The notes below the pieces were generated by a model. It was not told where the DNA came from and did no database searches. It was given only the letters and a program-made list of their open reading frames with translations. 64,000 bases of DNA from an uncultured Bacteroidota bacterium (GTDB taxonomy: Bacteria; Bacteroidota; Bacteroidia; Flavobacteriales_F; PHOS-HE28). Location: assembly GCA_902826215.1 (NCBI GenBank), contig CADEDY010000002.1, forward strand, positions 272,824-336,823, read 5' to 3'. Below are positions 1 through 7,426 of this stretch, piece after piece; position 1 is the stretch's first letter; each line of letters starts with the position of its first letter. A program made the position numbers and the translations under genes.

Positions 1-293
1 TCGGGGCGCGGGCCTTGGTTGCCTTTCCAGGGTGTGGAGCCATCGTCGCGAACGGCCTTCGGTGGTCGCTTGCCCGCGCGTTTGCTCGCAGGGCGGCCGC
101 CTTGTCCGGCCCGGGTGCGGCCTTCGCTGTAGGGGCGTTCCTTGGGCCCATCGCGGCGCGGCCGCTCCTCGGCGCTTTCCTCTTTGCGACCGGCATCGCG
201 GGGGGTGGCCGGGCGCGATGCGGTGCGCTTGGGGCCGGTGGGACGGGAGGGACGGCCTCCAGCAGGGCGGCGGCCTTTAGAACGGTCGGTCAT
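1..293 (-). CDS. Basic N-terminal extension of a probable rRNA pseudouridine synthase (partial)
   Basis: This is the 5' part of a minus-strand gene that leaves the window at base 1; about 97 codons are visible. The reading starts MTDRSKGRRPAGGRPSRP and is almost entirely Arg, Lys, Gly, Pro, Ser and Ala, a disordered RNA-binding tail. Such tails commonly precede RsuA/RluB-type pseudouridine synthases, and sometimes RNA methyltransferases, in Bacteroidota. The catalytic domain is outside the window, so the product name is inference. The ATG overlaps the end of yraN by 17 bases, indicating co-transcription. Very high GC makes the opposite strand look open, but that reading has no protein-like features. 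Confidence 0.5.
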   Translation of the reverse strand, partial: MTDRSKGRRPAGGRPSRPTGPKRTASRPATPRDAGRKEESAEERPRRDGPKERPYSEGRTRAGQGGRPASKRAGKRPPKAVRDDGSTPWKGNQGPRP

Positions 294-657
294 GGAGCGT
301 GGGGTAGAAGGCGTCGGTGATGTGATGAATGTACGGCTTGCCCGAGGGGTGCAGGATCACACTGATGATGTCGAAGCGGAGGGGAAGCTGGCAATCGGTG
401 GCTAGTACGTAGGCGTTGGCACCCTTGATGATCTTGCCGCGCTTGCCCTTCTTCACGGCTTCTTCGGGTTGGCCGTGCTGGTCGGAGCTGCGGGTCTTCA
501 CCTCCACGATGACCAATTCGCGCGTTGTGCGTGCAATGATATCCAATTCGTGGCGGCCGTCGCGCCAATTCCGCTCCAACACCTCATATCCGTGCTCCTC
601 CAAGAAGCGGCACGCGACTTGCTCTCCCTGCTCGCCGGTCAGGTTATGTTGTGCCAT
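277..657 (-). CDS. yraN: YraN family (UPF0102) endonuclease-like protein
   Basis: A 126-residue protein of the family's usual length. It shows the UPF0102 pattern: an N-terminal GEQVACRFLEEHGYEVLERNWR segment split across residues 11-32, then ELDIIARTTRELVIVEVKTR. The Glu/Asp, Glu and Lys in ELDII and VEVKTR match the restriction-endonuclease-like (PD-D/ExK) nuclease fold. The cellular role of YraN is poorly defined; DNA repair or recombination has been suggested from the fold. It is transcribed divergently from the DUF4412 gene and overlaps the following RNA-modification gene. Confidence 0.9.
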   Translation of the reverse strand: MAQHNLTGEQGEQVACRFLEEHGYEVLERNWRDGRHELDIIARTTRELVIVEVKTRSSDQHGQPEEAVKKGKRGKIIKGANAYVLATDCQLPLRFDIISVILHPSGKPYIHHITDAFYPTLHDRPF

Positions 658-707
658 CCGTGGAAAACATCGGCGTAACCATGCATCGGTCCACCTCGTT
701 CAAGCCC

Positions 708-715
708 TAAAATTG
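708..715 (+). promoter_or_regulatory. Candidate -7 element for the DUF4412 gene
   Basis: TAAAATTG lies 75 bases before the ATG at 791 and matches the Bacteroidota -7 consensus TAnnTTTG at seven of eight positions. It is a weak call in the 133-base gap between the divergent yraN and DUF4412 genes. Confidence 0.35.
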
Positions 716-790
716 AGGAACATTCTCAAGACCTCTACAATGCCTCCGCAAAGCCTCCGGGCCGAGCGCGGCCGGAACAGCGACCCATCC

Positions 791-1435
791 ATGCGATCCA
801 TCCTTCGTCCATTCCGCCTTCTGGGACTTTCCCTGGGGCTGCTCGCCACCACCATGTACGCCCAGCCGTTCGAGGGCATCTTGGAATTCTCCAAGCATAC
901 GGGGCCGGTGCTCACCACCTACAAGTACTATGTGAAGGGCGACCGCGTGCGGATCGAGGAGATCAGCGCACGGGGCGACGTGCAGGGCATCATGCTCGTG
1001 GATACCCGGGACAAGACCGTAACGGCCATCAGCCCGGAGCGGAAGCTGTACATGGATGTGCCGAATATGCGCCTCCCCAAGGATGTGCAGACCACCGTGC
1101 AGAAGACGAGCGAAATGAAGGACATGGCCGGCTACAAGTGTGAGAAGTGGATCGTGAAGAGCCCTGTTGAGGACCGCATCCTCACCTATTGGGTGGCCGC
1201 CGATGAGTTCAACTTCTTCGTTCCCCTTTTGGAGACCTTGAACCGCAAGGACGAACAAGCTGTGTTCTTCTTGGAGATCAAGGACAACAAAGGCGTGTTC
1301 CCGATGCTCGGTATCGAACAGAAATTGGACGGCGCCGAGGTGAGCCGCCTGGAAGTGACCAAGGTGGTCAAGGGCGAGCAGAAGGGTTCGTTGTTCGAGA
1401 TCCCGGCAGGCTTCAACAAGTTCGAGCGCAACTAG
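791..1435 (+). CDS. Secreted DUF4412 domain protein
   Basis: A 214-residue protein starting at the ATG directly before a signal peptide (MRSILRPFRLLGLSLGLLAT, cleavage after TMYAQ). The reading frame stays open upstream to 416, but that part overlaps yraN and has no secretion signal. The mature part begins PFEGILEFSKHTGP and continues with YYVKGDRVRIEE and a MLVDTRDKTV stretch, the typical start of DUF4412 proteins, which are small periplasmic or surface beta-rich proteins of Bacteroidota. Function is unknown; the fold resembles outer-membrane lipoprotein-sorting (LolA-like) sheets, which is only inference. It is monocistronic. Confidence 0.75.
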   Translation: MRSILRPFRLLGLSLGLLATTMYAQPFEGILEFSKHTGPVLTTYKYYVKGDRVRIEEISARGDVQGIMLVDTRDKTVTAISPERKLYMDVPNMRLPKDVQTTVQKTSEMKDMAGYKCEKWIVKSPVEDRILTYWVAADEFNFFVPLLETLNRKDEQAVFFLEIKDNKGVFPMLGIEQKLDGAEVSRLEVTKVVKGEQKGSLFEIPAGFNKFERN

Positions 1436-1489
1436 TTTGCCGCAGAGGCGCTGAGGCGCAGCGAATTTTCGAGCGCAAATAGGAGATAG

Positions 1490-1510
1490 GGAACGCAGAT
1501 GACGCGGATC
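1490..1510. repeat. Dispersed intergenic repeat, copy 1
   Basis: GAACGCAGATGACGCGGATC occurs here in the short gap between the DUF4412 gene and the LD-carboxypeptidase gene, and with one base change at 53808-53828. It is followed by two further GCGGATC-like words and preceded by a GCAGAGGCGCTGAGGCGCAG stretch. The sequence has no coding role and looks like a decayed dispersed repeat. Confidence 0.5.
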
Positions 1511-1539
1511 CGTATGATCCTCGCGGATCTGGGATCTTC

Positions 1540-2463
1540 TTAGCCGGCAGTTCCACCGAAACTCAGCGTTGTGCCGTTCGCGGTGACGCTGAGTTCTGCT
1601 TTTTGGCCCAGAACCAGCGCGCGGTTGTCCGCGATGTGGCCTGCGGGAAAGCCGAAGCATACCGGATAGTTGACCGGCCCTAACGCATCGGCGATGATCT
1701 GTTCCCCGGTGCGGCCGAAGGGATCGCTTTCCAGCTTGTCGTGCAGGTCGCTGAGGCCGCCGATCACCAACCCGGCCAGCTGCTTGAACCAGCCCGCCAG
1801 TCGCATGTTCTGCACCATGCGATCCATGTGGTAGAGCAATTCGTCCAGGTCCTCCAGAAAGAGAATGGTGCCGGTAGGATCCAGATCCCAAGGGGTTCCG
1901 CGCAGCGAATAGAGCACCGAGATATTTCCACCTACGAGCGTGCCCGCGCAGGTGCCTTCCTTGGAACAGGTCGCTTCCGGGCTGTGGATCGAGTAGGCCG
2001 TGTCGAACAACGCTTGGCGCAGGCTTTCGCGACAGGCATCGGTCTTGCTGCCGATCATGAAGGGCATCTGCGCGTGGATGCTGGGCACGCCAACGGTACG
2101 CGCGGCATTGTGCAGGGCCGTGATGTCGCTGAAGCCGACGATCCATTTCGGATCCTTTCGTAAAGCCGAGAGGTCGAGATGATCCAGCAGGTGTACGGTG
2201 CCATAGCCGCCGCGCGCGCACCAGATGGCCCGCACCTCGGGGTCGTTCAAAGCAGCTTGCAGGTCGGCGGCGCGCTCCTGGCCCGAGCCCGCTTGTTGGA
2301 AGAGCTTCCGCCCGACTCCCGCACCCAGCCGTACCTGCAAGCCCCACGACTCTGCGAGGGCGATGCCGTCCTGAAGTTCGTTGGCGGTGATGGCCCGTGC
2401 CGTGGGTACGATGGCGATGGTATCACCGGTCTGGAGCGCTCGTGGTCGCATGGTCTGGGACAT
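1540..2463 (-). CDS. LD-carboxypeptidase, peptidase family S66
   Basis: A 307-residue protein, normal for S66 enzymes, which remove the terminal D-alanine from cytosolic murein tetrapeptides during cell-wall recycling. The catalytic triad is visible: Ser112 in VGFSDITAL, Glu204 in ILFLEDLDE and His276 in GFPAGH. The oxyanion-region motif ARGGYG is at 83-88. The start MSQTM is chosen because the family begins close to RPRALQTGDTIAIVPTA; the longer frame adds 14 unrelated residues. It is cytosolic with no signal peptide. It is divergent from metG, whose start is 63 bases away, so the two may share a control region. Confidence 0.88.
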   Translation of the reverse strand: MSQTMRPRALQTGDTIAIVPTARAITANELQDGIALAESWGLQVRLGAGVGRKLFQQAGSGQERAADLQAALNDPEVRAIWCARGGYGTVHLLDHLDLSALRKDPKWIVGFSDITALHNAARTVGVPSIHAQMPFMIGSKTDACRESLRQALFDTAYSIHSPEATCSKEGTCAGTLVGGNISVLYSLRGTPWDLDPTGTILFLEDLDELLYHMDRMVQNMRLAGWFKQLAGLVIGGLSDLHDKLESDPFGRTGEQIIADALGPVNYPVCFGFPAGHIADNRALVLGQKAELSVTANGTTLSFGGTAG

Positions 2464-2525
2464 GGGGCGAAGTTGCACAGCTATCTTGCGCCGCGAATGC
2501 GCCACCGGCGCGAGTTCTCGACACC

Positions 2526-4619
2526 GTGAAGGAGATCAAGCGTACCACCGTCACCGCCGCGTTGCCCTACGCGAACGGTCCATTGCACATCGGCCACATC
2601 GCCGGGGCCTACCAGCCTGCGGACATCTACGTGCGTTGCTTGCGCTTGCGTGGCAAGGAAGTCCTCTTTGTTTGTGGCAGCGATGAGCATGGCGCGGCCA
2701 TCACCATCCGCGCCCTGAAGGAGGGCATCACACCCAAGGCCATCGTGGACAAGTACCACGCGATGATGGGCAAGGCGTTCACGGACTTCGGGATCAACTT
2801 CGATATCTACCACCGCACCAGCTCCGAACTTCATCGCAAGACCAGCCAGGATTTCTTCTTGCAGCTGCACGCGAACGACGCATTCACGGAGCAAGAGGAG
2901 TTTCAGTACTACGACGAGGAGGCCAAGCAATTCCTCGCGGATCGCTACATCAAAGGCACCTGTCCGGTCTGTGGCAACACCGAAGCGTACGGCGATCAGT
3001 GCGAAAAGTGCGGCACCGCGCTGAGCCCGAAGGAGCTGAAGGATGTGCGCAGCACGTTGAGCGGAAGCGCCCCGGTACTGAAGCCGACCTCGCATTGGTA
3101 CCTGCCCATGGAGCGCTCTCAGCAATGGGTGGAGGAATGGATCAATACCGGCATGCTCGACGGCGAGCAGCAGCACCTGGCCAGCGAGTGGAAACCGCAG
3201 GTGCTCGGCCAGTGCAACAGCTGGCTGAAGGATGGCTTGCGGCCCCGGGCCATGACACGTGATCTGGATTGGGGCGTGCCTGTGCCACTGCCGGGTGCGG
3301 ACGGCAAGGTGCTCTATGTCTGGCTGGATGCGCCGATCGGCTACATCAGCGCCACCAAGCAATGGGCGACCGACAAAGGTGTTGAGTGGGAGAAGTGGTG
3401 GAAAAGCGACGAGACGCGCTTGCTGCATTTCATCGGCAAGGACAACATCGTTTTCCACTGCATCATCTTCCCGATCCTGCTCAAGATGCACGGCGGGTTC
3501 ATTCTCCCGCAGAATGTGCCGGCCAACGAGTTCCTCAATCTGGAAGGGGAGAAGCTGAGCACCAGCCGCAATTGGGCCGTGTGGCTCCACGAGTACATCG
3601 AACGTTGGCCCGACCGACAGGACGAACTGCGCTACACGCTCGCGAGCATCATGCCCGAGTTCAAGGACAGTGAGTTCACGTGGAAGGATTTCCAGGACAA
3701 GAACAACAACGAGCTCGTCAGCATCCTTGGCAACTTCGTGCAACGGGTCTTCGTGTTGTGCAACAAGTATTACGACGGCAAAGTGCCGGAGCCTGCACCT
3801 TCCAGTGTTGAAGCCGGTGAGCAGGACACGGTGTTGTGGGCCGAACTCCATCCACTTCCCGCGAAGGTGGCCGACGAAGTGGATCGTTTCCGCTTCCGCG
3901 AAGCCATGGCCTCCGCCATGAATGTGGCGCGCCTCGGCAATAAGTACCTGACCGATACCGAGCCGTGGAAATTGGAGAAGACCGATCCAGAGCGCGTTCG
4001 GACCGTGCTGTACAACAGCCTGCGCATCGTGGGTGCTTTGAGCGTGGTGCTCGATCCCTTCCTTCCCTTCACCGCCGCCAAATTGCGCACCATGTTGGGC
4101 ATCGGCATCCTGCCTTGGGACGATGCCTTCCGCAACGACCTGATCGTACCCGGCGCATCGCTCGGCAAGCCGGTGCATCTGTTCAAACCGATCGACGATG
4201 CTTCCATTGCCGCCGAGGTGGAACGGTTGCACGCCAATAAGCCGAAGGAGGTCGCACCGACCCAAGCAGTTGCTGCTAAGCCCGCCAAACCCATGATCAC
4301 CTTCGACGATTTCGCCAAGCTGGATCTGCGCATCGGTGTGATCCGTACGGCCGAGGCCGTGCCCAAGGCGGACAAGCTCTTGAAGCTCACCATCGACATC
4401 GGCGAAGAAGTGCCCCGCACGGTGGTCAGTGGTATTGCGCAGCATTTCGATCCAGCGGTTCTGCCAGGTACCGAGGTGCTTTTCTTGGCCAACTTGGAGC
4501 CTCGCAAGATGCGCGGGGTCGAGAGCCAAGGCATGGTGCTGATGGCCGAGGATGCAGAAGGCAAGCTCACCTTCGTGCGCCCTGCGGCGGCTGTGCCTGC
4601 GGGAAGCGAAGTGCGGTAG
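2526..4619 (+). CDS. metG: Methionine--tRNA ligase with C-terminal tRNA-binding domain
   Basis: Class I synthetase that charges tRNA-Met, 697 residues. A GTG start is chosen because the conserved protein begins VKEIKRTTVTAALPYANG; the in-frame upstream codons lie in the divergent promoter region. Visible motifs are HIGH at 21-24, a zinc knuckle C146-x2-C149 and C159-x2-C162, and the KMSKS equivalent KLSTS at 343-347. Residues from about 590 to the end (MITFDDFAKLDLRIGVI onward) form an EMAP/Arc1p-like tRNA-binding domain, the long MetG form usual in Bacteroidota. Monocistronic. Confidence 0.97.
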   Translation: MKEIKRTTVTAALPYANGPLHIGHIAGAYQPADIYVRCLRLRGKEVLFVCGSDEHGAAITIRALKEGITPKAIVDKYHAMMGKAFTDFGINFDIYHRTSSELHRKTSQDFFLQLHANDAFTEQEEFQYYDEEAKQFLADRYIKGTCPVCGNTEAYGDQCEKCGTALSPKELKDVRSTLSGSAPVLKPTSHWYLPMERSQQWVEEWINTGMLDGEQQHLASEWKPQVLGQCNSWLKDGLRPRAMTRDLDWGVPVPLPGADGKVLYVWLDAPIGYISATKQWATDKGVEWEKWWKSDETRLLHFIGKDNIVFHCIIFPILLKMHGGFILPQNVPANEFLNLEGEKLSTSRNWAVWLHEYIERWPDRQDELRYTLASIMPEFKDSEFTWKDFQDKNNNELVSILGNFVQRVFVLCNKYYDGKVPEPAPSSVEAGEQDTVLWAELHPLPAKVADEVDRFRFREAMASAMNVARLGNKYLTDTEPWKLEKTDPERVRTVLYNSLRIVGALSVVLDPFLPFTAAKLRTMLGIGILPWDDAFRNDLIVPGASLGKPVHLFKPIDDASIAAEVERLHANKPKEVAPTQAVAAKPAKPMITFDDFAKLDLRIGVIRTAEAVPKADKLLKLTIDIGEEVPRTVVSGIAQHFDPAVLPGTEVLFLANLEPRKMRGVESQGMVLMAEDAEGKLTFVRPAAAVPAGSEVR

Positions 4620-4641
4620 CTCGCGACACCTTGGCGTCACC

Positions 4642-4649
4642 TACTTTTG
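4642..4649 (+). promoter_or_regulatory. -7 promoter element of tRNA-Arg
   Basis: TACTTTTG matches TAnnTTTG exactly and ends 12 bases before the tRNA. The same octamer precedes tRNA-Gln at 44941, which supports its role. Confidence 0.7.
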
Positions 4650-4661
4650 CGGCCCCTATCC

Positions 4662-4736
4662 GGCCCCATAGTTCAATGGATAGAATAGGAGTTTCCTAAA
4701 CTCTAGATCCAGGTTCGACTCCTGGTGGGGTCACCA
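4662..4736 (+). tRNA. tRNA-Arg (anticodon CCT)
   Basis: The cloverleaf can be drawn by eye. The 7-bp acceptor pairs GGCCCCA with TGGGGTC (one G-U). The anticodon stem GGAGT/ACTCT encloses the loop TTCCTAA with CCT at 4695-4697. The T arm is CCAGG-TTCGACT-CCTGG and the discriminator is A. The 3' CCA is encoded. It reads AGG codons. Confidence 0.95.
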
Positions 4737-4743
4737 CGCCGAC

Positions 4744-4757
4744 CTGACGTTCGTCAG
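4744..4757. promoter_or_regulatory. TGAC-N4-GTCA palindrome upstream of ccoI
   Basis: CTGACGTTCGTCAG is a perfect 5-bp inverted repeat with a 4-base centre, centred 41 bases before the ccoI ATG. It matches the general Crp/Fnr/FixK operator layout (TGA-N6-TCA). Two more palindromes of this type occur at 7168 and 13986, in front of the other oxidase and regulator genes. Confidence 0.6.
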
Positions 4758-4791
4758 TCCAACGCTGTTCCCGTCACCTCAATTTCGCGGC

Positions 4792-7167
4792 ATGTCCGTC
4801 CGCGAATTGACCACCCTCACCTGCTACCATTGCGGGGATGCTTGTGCGGAGGATCATCGGGTACACGACGATAAGGATTTCTGCTGCCACGGTTGCGAAG
4901 TGGTGTACGACCTGCTGAACGAGAGCGGGCTGTGCGACTACTATGCGTTGGAGGCGAAGCCCGGCGTGAAGCAGCGCAGTTCGGTGGATGAGCAACGTAC
5001 CGAGCTGTTCGACCTCTTGGAGGTACGGGATCGGATCGTGGAGTTCAGCGAAGCGGGCATCACACGCGTCCGTTTCCATGTTCCACAGATGCACTGTAGT
5101 TCGTGCATCTGGCTGTTGGAGAACCTGCACCGCATCGAACCAGCGATCCTGCGTTCGCGCGTTTCATTCACGCAGAAAGAGGTGGCCATCACCTTTCGCG
5201 AAGAACGATTCCCCTTGGCGCAATTGGTGAAGTTGATGCGGCGCATCGGCTATGGACCACAGCTCACTGCGGCCAAGGAGCAAGTGCACAAAGGCGTGCC
5301 GCACATGGTGTACATCCGCCTGGGTGTCGCTGGGTTCATCTTCGGCAATACCATGATGTTCAGCTTCCCGGAATACCTGGGGTCGAACACCGAAGCTGGG
5401 CTGCGGACCGGCTTTCAATGGTTGACTGTTCTCTTTTCCTTGCCCGTGGTCTTCTTCCTGAGCACGGAATTCTTCCGCAGTGCATGGGCCGGGATCCGTT
5501 CGCGAACGGTGAACATCGATCAACCCATCGCGCTCGGCATCGTCGCTTTGTGGACGCGCAGTTTGTGGGAGGTGATCACCGGCATCGGCCCGGGCTATTT
5601 CGATTCACTGGCCGGGCTGCTGTTCTTCCTGCTGATCGGTCGATGGTACCAGGCCTACACCTACCGCGCCTTGCGGTTCGATCGGGCCTTGGAGGATTTC
5701 CTGCCGCTCGTGGTGATCCGCAGAACGGCGGAAGGCGAAGTGGCGGCAAAAGTCAGCGATCTGGTGCCCGGCGATCGGATCATCATTCGCGATCAAGAAC
5801 TGGTACCGGTGGATGCCGTGCTTCGCGATGGCGTAGGGCATATCGACAACAGTTTCATCACGGGCGAACCACTGACCACCCGCAAGGAAGTCGGTGGAAC
5901 GATCAAAGCGGGTGGGCGACAGCGCGGTGCGGTGATCGAGTTGGAGGTGCTTCGCTCCTTTGCGGATAGTCGGTTGAAGAAGCTCTGGGCGGAGCAAGCT
6001 TCCCTGCAGGACCGACCGACCATGCCACGATTGATCGATCAAGTGGCCCGGCGATTCACGATCGCTGTGCTGCTGATCGCCCTCGGGGCTGCACTCTATT
6101 GGTGGGGCAAGGATTCAGCACAGGTGTGGCCCGTGGTCACCGCGGTATTGATCGTAGCCTGTCCGTGTGCCTTGGCGTTGAGCATGCCCTTCGCGTACGG
6201 TCATACGATCCGGTTGATGGGCAAGAAGGGCTTGTTCCTGCGCGACGCCGAAGTGGTGGAGCGGATGGCCCATGTGGATACCGTGGTGTTCGACAAGACC
6301 GGCACGCTGACCGCTCGAGAGGCGCACGAGGTCGTTTGGATGGGCGCATCGCTCTCGACCGAGGAGAAGAGCATGGTGCGTTCCCTCGCACGCAACAGCA
6401 CGCACCCGTTGAGTGCTGTGCTCTACAGCGAATTGAAAGAGCCGCTCTTGTCCGTGCTCGATGTGGATGATCATGCTGGCGAAGGCGTGTTCGGTCTTGT
6501 GAATGGCGTTGCCGTACGACTTGGAGCAGCGTCTTTCAGCGGTGGCGTTGAGCAACCGCGTGCGAATGGCGCTGCGCATGTGCACCTCGCTATCGGTGGC
6601 GTTTGGCGCGGATATTTCATGGTCCGGAAACGGGCTCGAACGGGGATCGCACAAGCGGTGGCTCGTTTGCGCACACGGTTGCGCGTCGCCCTGCTCACGG
6701 GTGATGCCCAGGTGGATGCCGAGCTGACCGACGCTTTTCATGGCACGCAGGTGCGTACCGGATGCAGTCCACTGGACAAGACACAGGCGATCGTACAGGA
6801 GCAACAAGCCGGGCACCGCGTGCTGATGGTGGGAGATGGCCTCAATGATGCCGGTGCCTTGGCGCAAAGCGATGTGGGGATCACGGTAACGGAGACCACT
6901 GCTGCGCTGACACCCGCTAGTGATGCGATCCTGGATGCCCAAGCCGTTCTGCTGCTGCCCACCTTCCTGCTACAGGCTCGCCGTGCACGACGCATCGTAC
7001 TCGCGAGCTTGGCCATCTCGCTGTGCTACAATCTGGTGGGCGTATCCTTCGCGGTATCGGGCCACTTGACGCCCCTTTTCGCCGCCGTTCTGATGCCGCT
7101 GAGCTCCGTCTCCGTGGTGGCTTTCGTGACCGTCGCGGTCACCCTCGCCGCACGCTCCAAGCACTGA
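4792..7167 (+). CDS. ccoI: Copper-transporting P1B-type ATPase of the cbb3 oxidase cluster
   Basis: A 791-residue inner-membrane ATPase that moves copper for assembly of the CuB centre of cytochrome cbb3 oxidase. An N-terminal Cys-rich metal domain (CYHCGDAC, FCCHGCEVVY, residues about 11-40) is followed by an HMA-like domain with MHCSSC at 100-105. Membrane helices follow, then the actuator TGEP at 357-360, the ion-binding CPC at 457-459, the phosphorylation site DKTGT with Asp501, and the hinge GDGLND at 681-686. Context decides the name: it heads the cco cluster. A TGAC-N4-GTCA palindrome lies upstream, and a possible -7 element (TCAATTTC at 4779) is only five bases before the ATG, so the mRNA may be leaderless. 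Confidence 0.93.
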   Translation: MSVRELTTLTCYHCGDACAEDHRVHDDKDFCCHGCEVVYDLLNESGLCDYYALEAKPGVKQRSSVDEQRTELFDLLEVRDRIVEFSEAGITRVRFHVPQMHCSSCIWLLENLHRIEPAILRSRVSFTQKEVAITFREERFPLAQLVKLMRRIGYGPQLTAAKEQVHKGVPHMVYIRLGVAGFIFGNTMMFSFPEYLGSNTEAGLRTGFQWLTVLFSLPVVFFLSTEFFRSAWAGIRSRTVNIDQPIALGIVALWTRSLWEVITGIGPGYFDSLAGLLFFLLIGRWYQAYTYRALRFDRALEDFLPLVVIRRTAEGEVAAKVSDLVPGDRIIIRDQELVPVDAVLRDGVGHIDNSFITGEPLTTRKEVGGTIKAGGRQRGAVIELEVLRSFADSRLKKLWAEQASLQDRPTMPRLIDQVARRFTIAVLLIALGAALYWWGKDSAQVWPVVTAVLIVACPCALALSMPFAYGHTIRLMGKKGLFLRDAEVVERMAHVDTVVFDKTGTLTAREAHEVVWMGASLSTEEKSMVRSLARNSTHPLSAVLYSELKEPLLSVLDVDDHAGEGVFGLVNGVAVRLGAASFSGGVEQPRANGAAHVHLAIGGVWRGYFMVRKRARTGIAQAVARLRTRLRVALLTGDAQVDAELTDAFHGTQVRTGCSPLDKTQAIVQEQQAGHRVLMVGDGLNDAGALAQSDVGITVTETTAALTPASDAILDAQAVLLLPTFLLQARRARRIVLASLAISLCYNLVGVSFAVSGHLTPLFAAVLMPLSSVSVVAFVTVAVTLAARSKH

Positions 7168-7183
7168 ACTGACGGAAGTCAGT
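7168..7183. promoter_or_regulatory. TGAC-N4-GTCA palindrome upstream of ccoS-ccoNO
   Basis: ACTGACGGAAGTCAGT is a perfect inverted repeat with 6-bp arms starting directly after the ccoI stop codon, centred 80 bases before the ccoS ATG. It is the most symmetric of the three palindromes in the island and fits a Crp/Fnr-type operator for the structural oxidase genes. I see no good -7 element at the expected spacing; CGCTTTTC at about 7209 is the nearest. Confidence 0.62.
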
Positions 7184-7255
7184 TTCCCTCCTGACGGTCC
7201 TCATGTCACGCTTTTCGAACGGGCGGCACTTTCGCAGCGCAAAGCAACAGAACTG

Positions 7256-7426
7256 ATGTCCGTCATCTTCCTGCTCATCGCTGCAAGTACCGTGGTCGCT
7301 GGCGTTTTCCTGGCCGCGTTCATCCATGCGGTGCGCCATGGGCAGTATGACGATGACCGGTCACCGGCCGTGCGCATGTTGCATGATCCGGCTCCCCCCT
7401 CCAACGAAAACACAGTGGATCGATGA
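7256..7426 (+). CDS. ccoS: cbb3-type oxidase assembly protein CcoS
   Basis: A 56-residue protein: MSVIFLLIAASTVVAG, the rest of one membrane helix, then FIHAVRHGQYDDDRSPAVRM and a short polar tail. The N-terminal MSVIxLL, the single helix and the GQYDD(D) sequence after it are the CcoS signature. CcoS is required for cofactor maturation of the cbb3 oxidase and normally sits next to ccoI, as here. The ATG is fixed by this conserved start. The stop overlaps the ccoNO ATG (ATGA at 7423-7426), so the genes are translationally coupled. It is easily missed because it is so short. Confidence 0.92.
   Translation: MSVIFLLIAASTVVAGVFLAAFIHAVRHGQYDDDRSPAVRMLHDPAPPSNENTVDR

Noticed and set aside
15-405. 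Plus-strand open frames at the left edge
   Set aside because: They are antisense to the basic tail of the RNA-modification gene and yraN. Low-complexity Ala/Gly/Arg products without a start context.
707-2347. A 546-codon open frame on the minus strand
   Set aside because: It runs antisense through the DUF4412 gene and in another frame through the LD-carboxypeptidase gene. The protein is rich in Arg, His, Gly and Pro without motifs; it is a shadow of GC-rich codon bias.
3271-3290. TTGGGGCGTGCC in metG, like the outer end of the cassette repeat
   Set aside because: It encodes the conserved WGVPVP segment of MetG and lacks every other block of the repeat; chance match.
2481-4640. A 719-codon open frame antisense to metG
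   Set aside because: metG has all synthetase motifs on the plus strand. The antisense product is a His/Leu/Glu-rich mirror with no recognisable domain.
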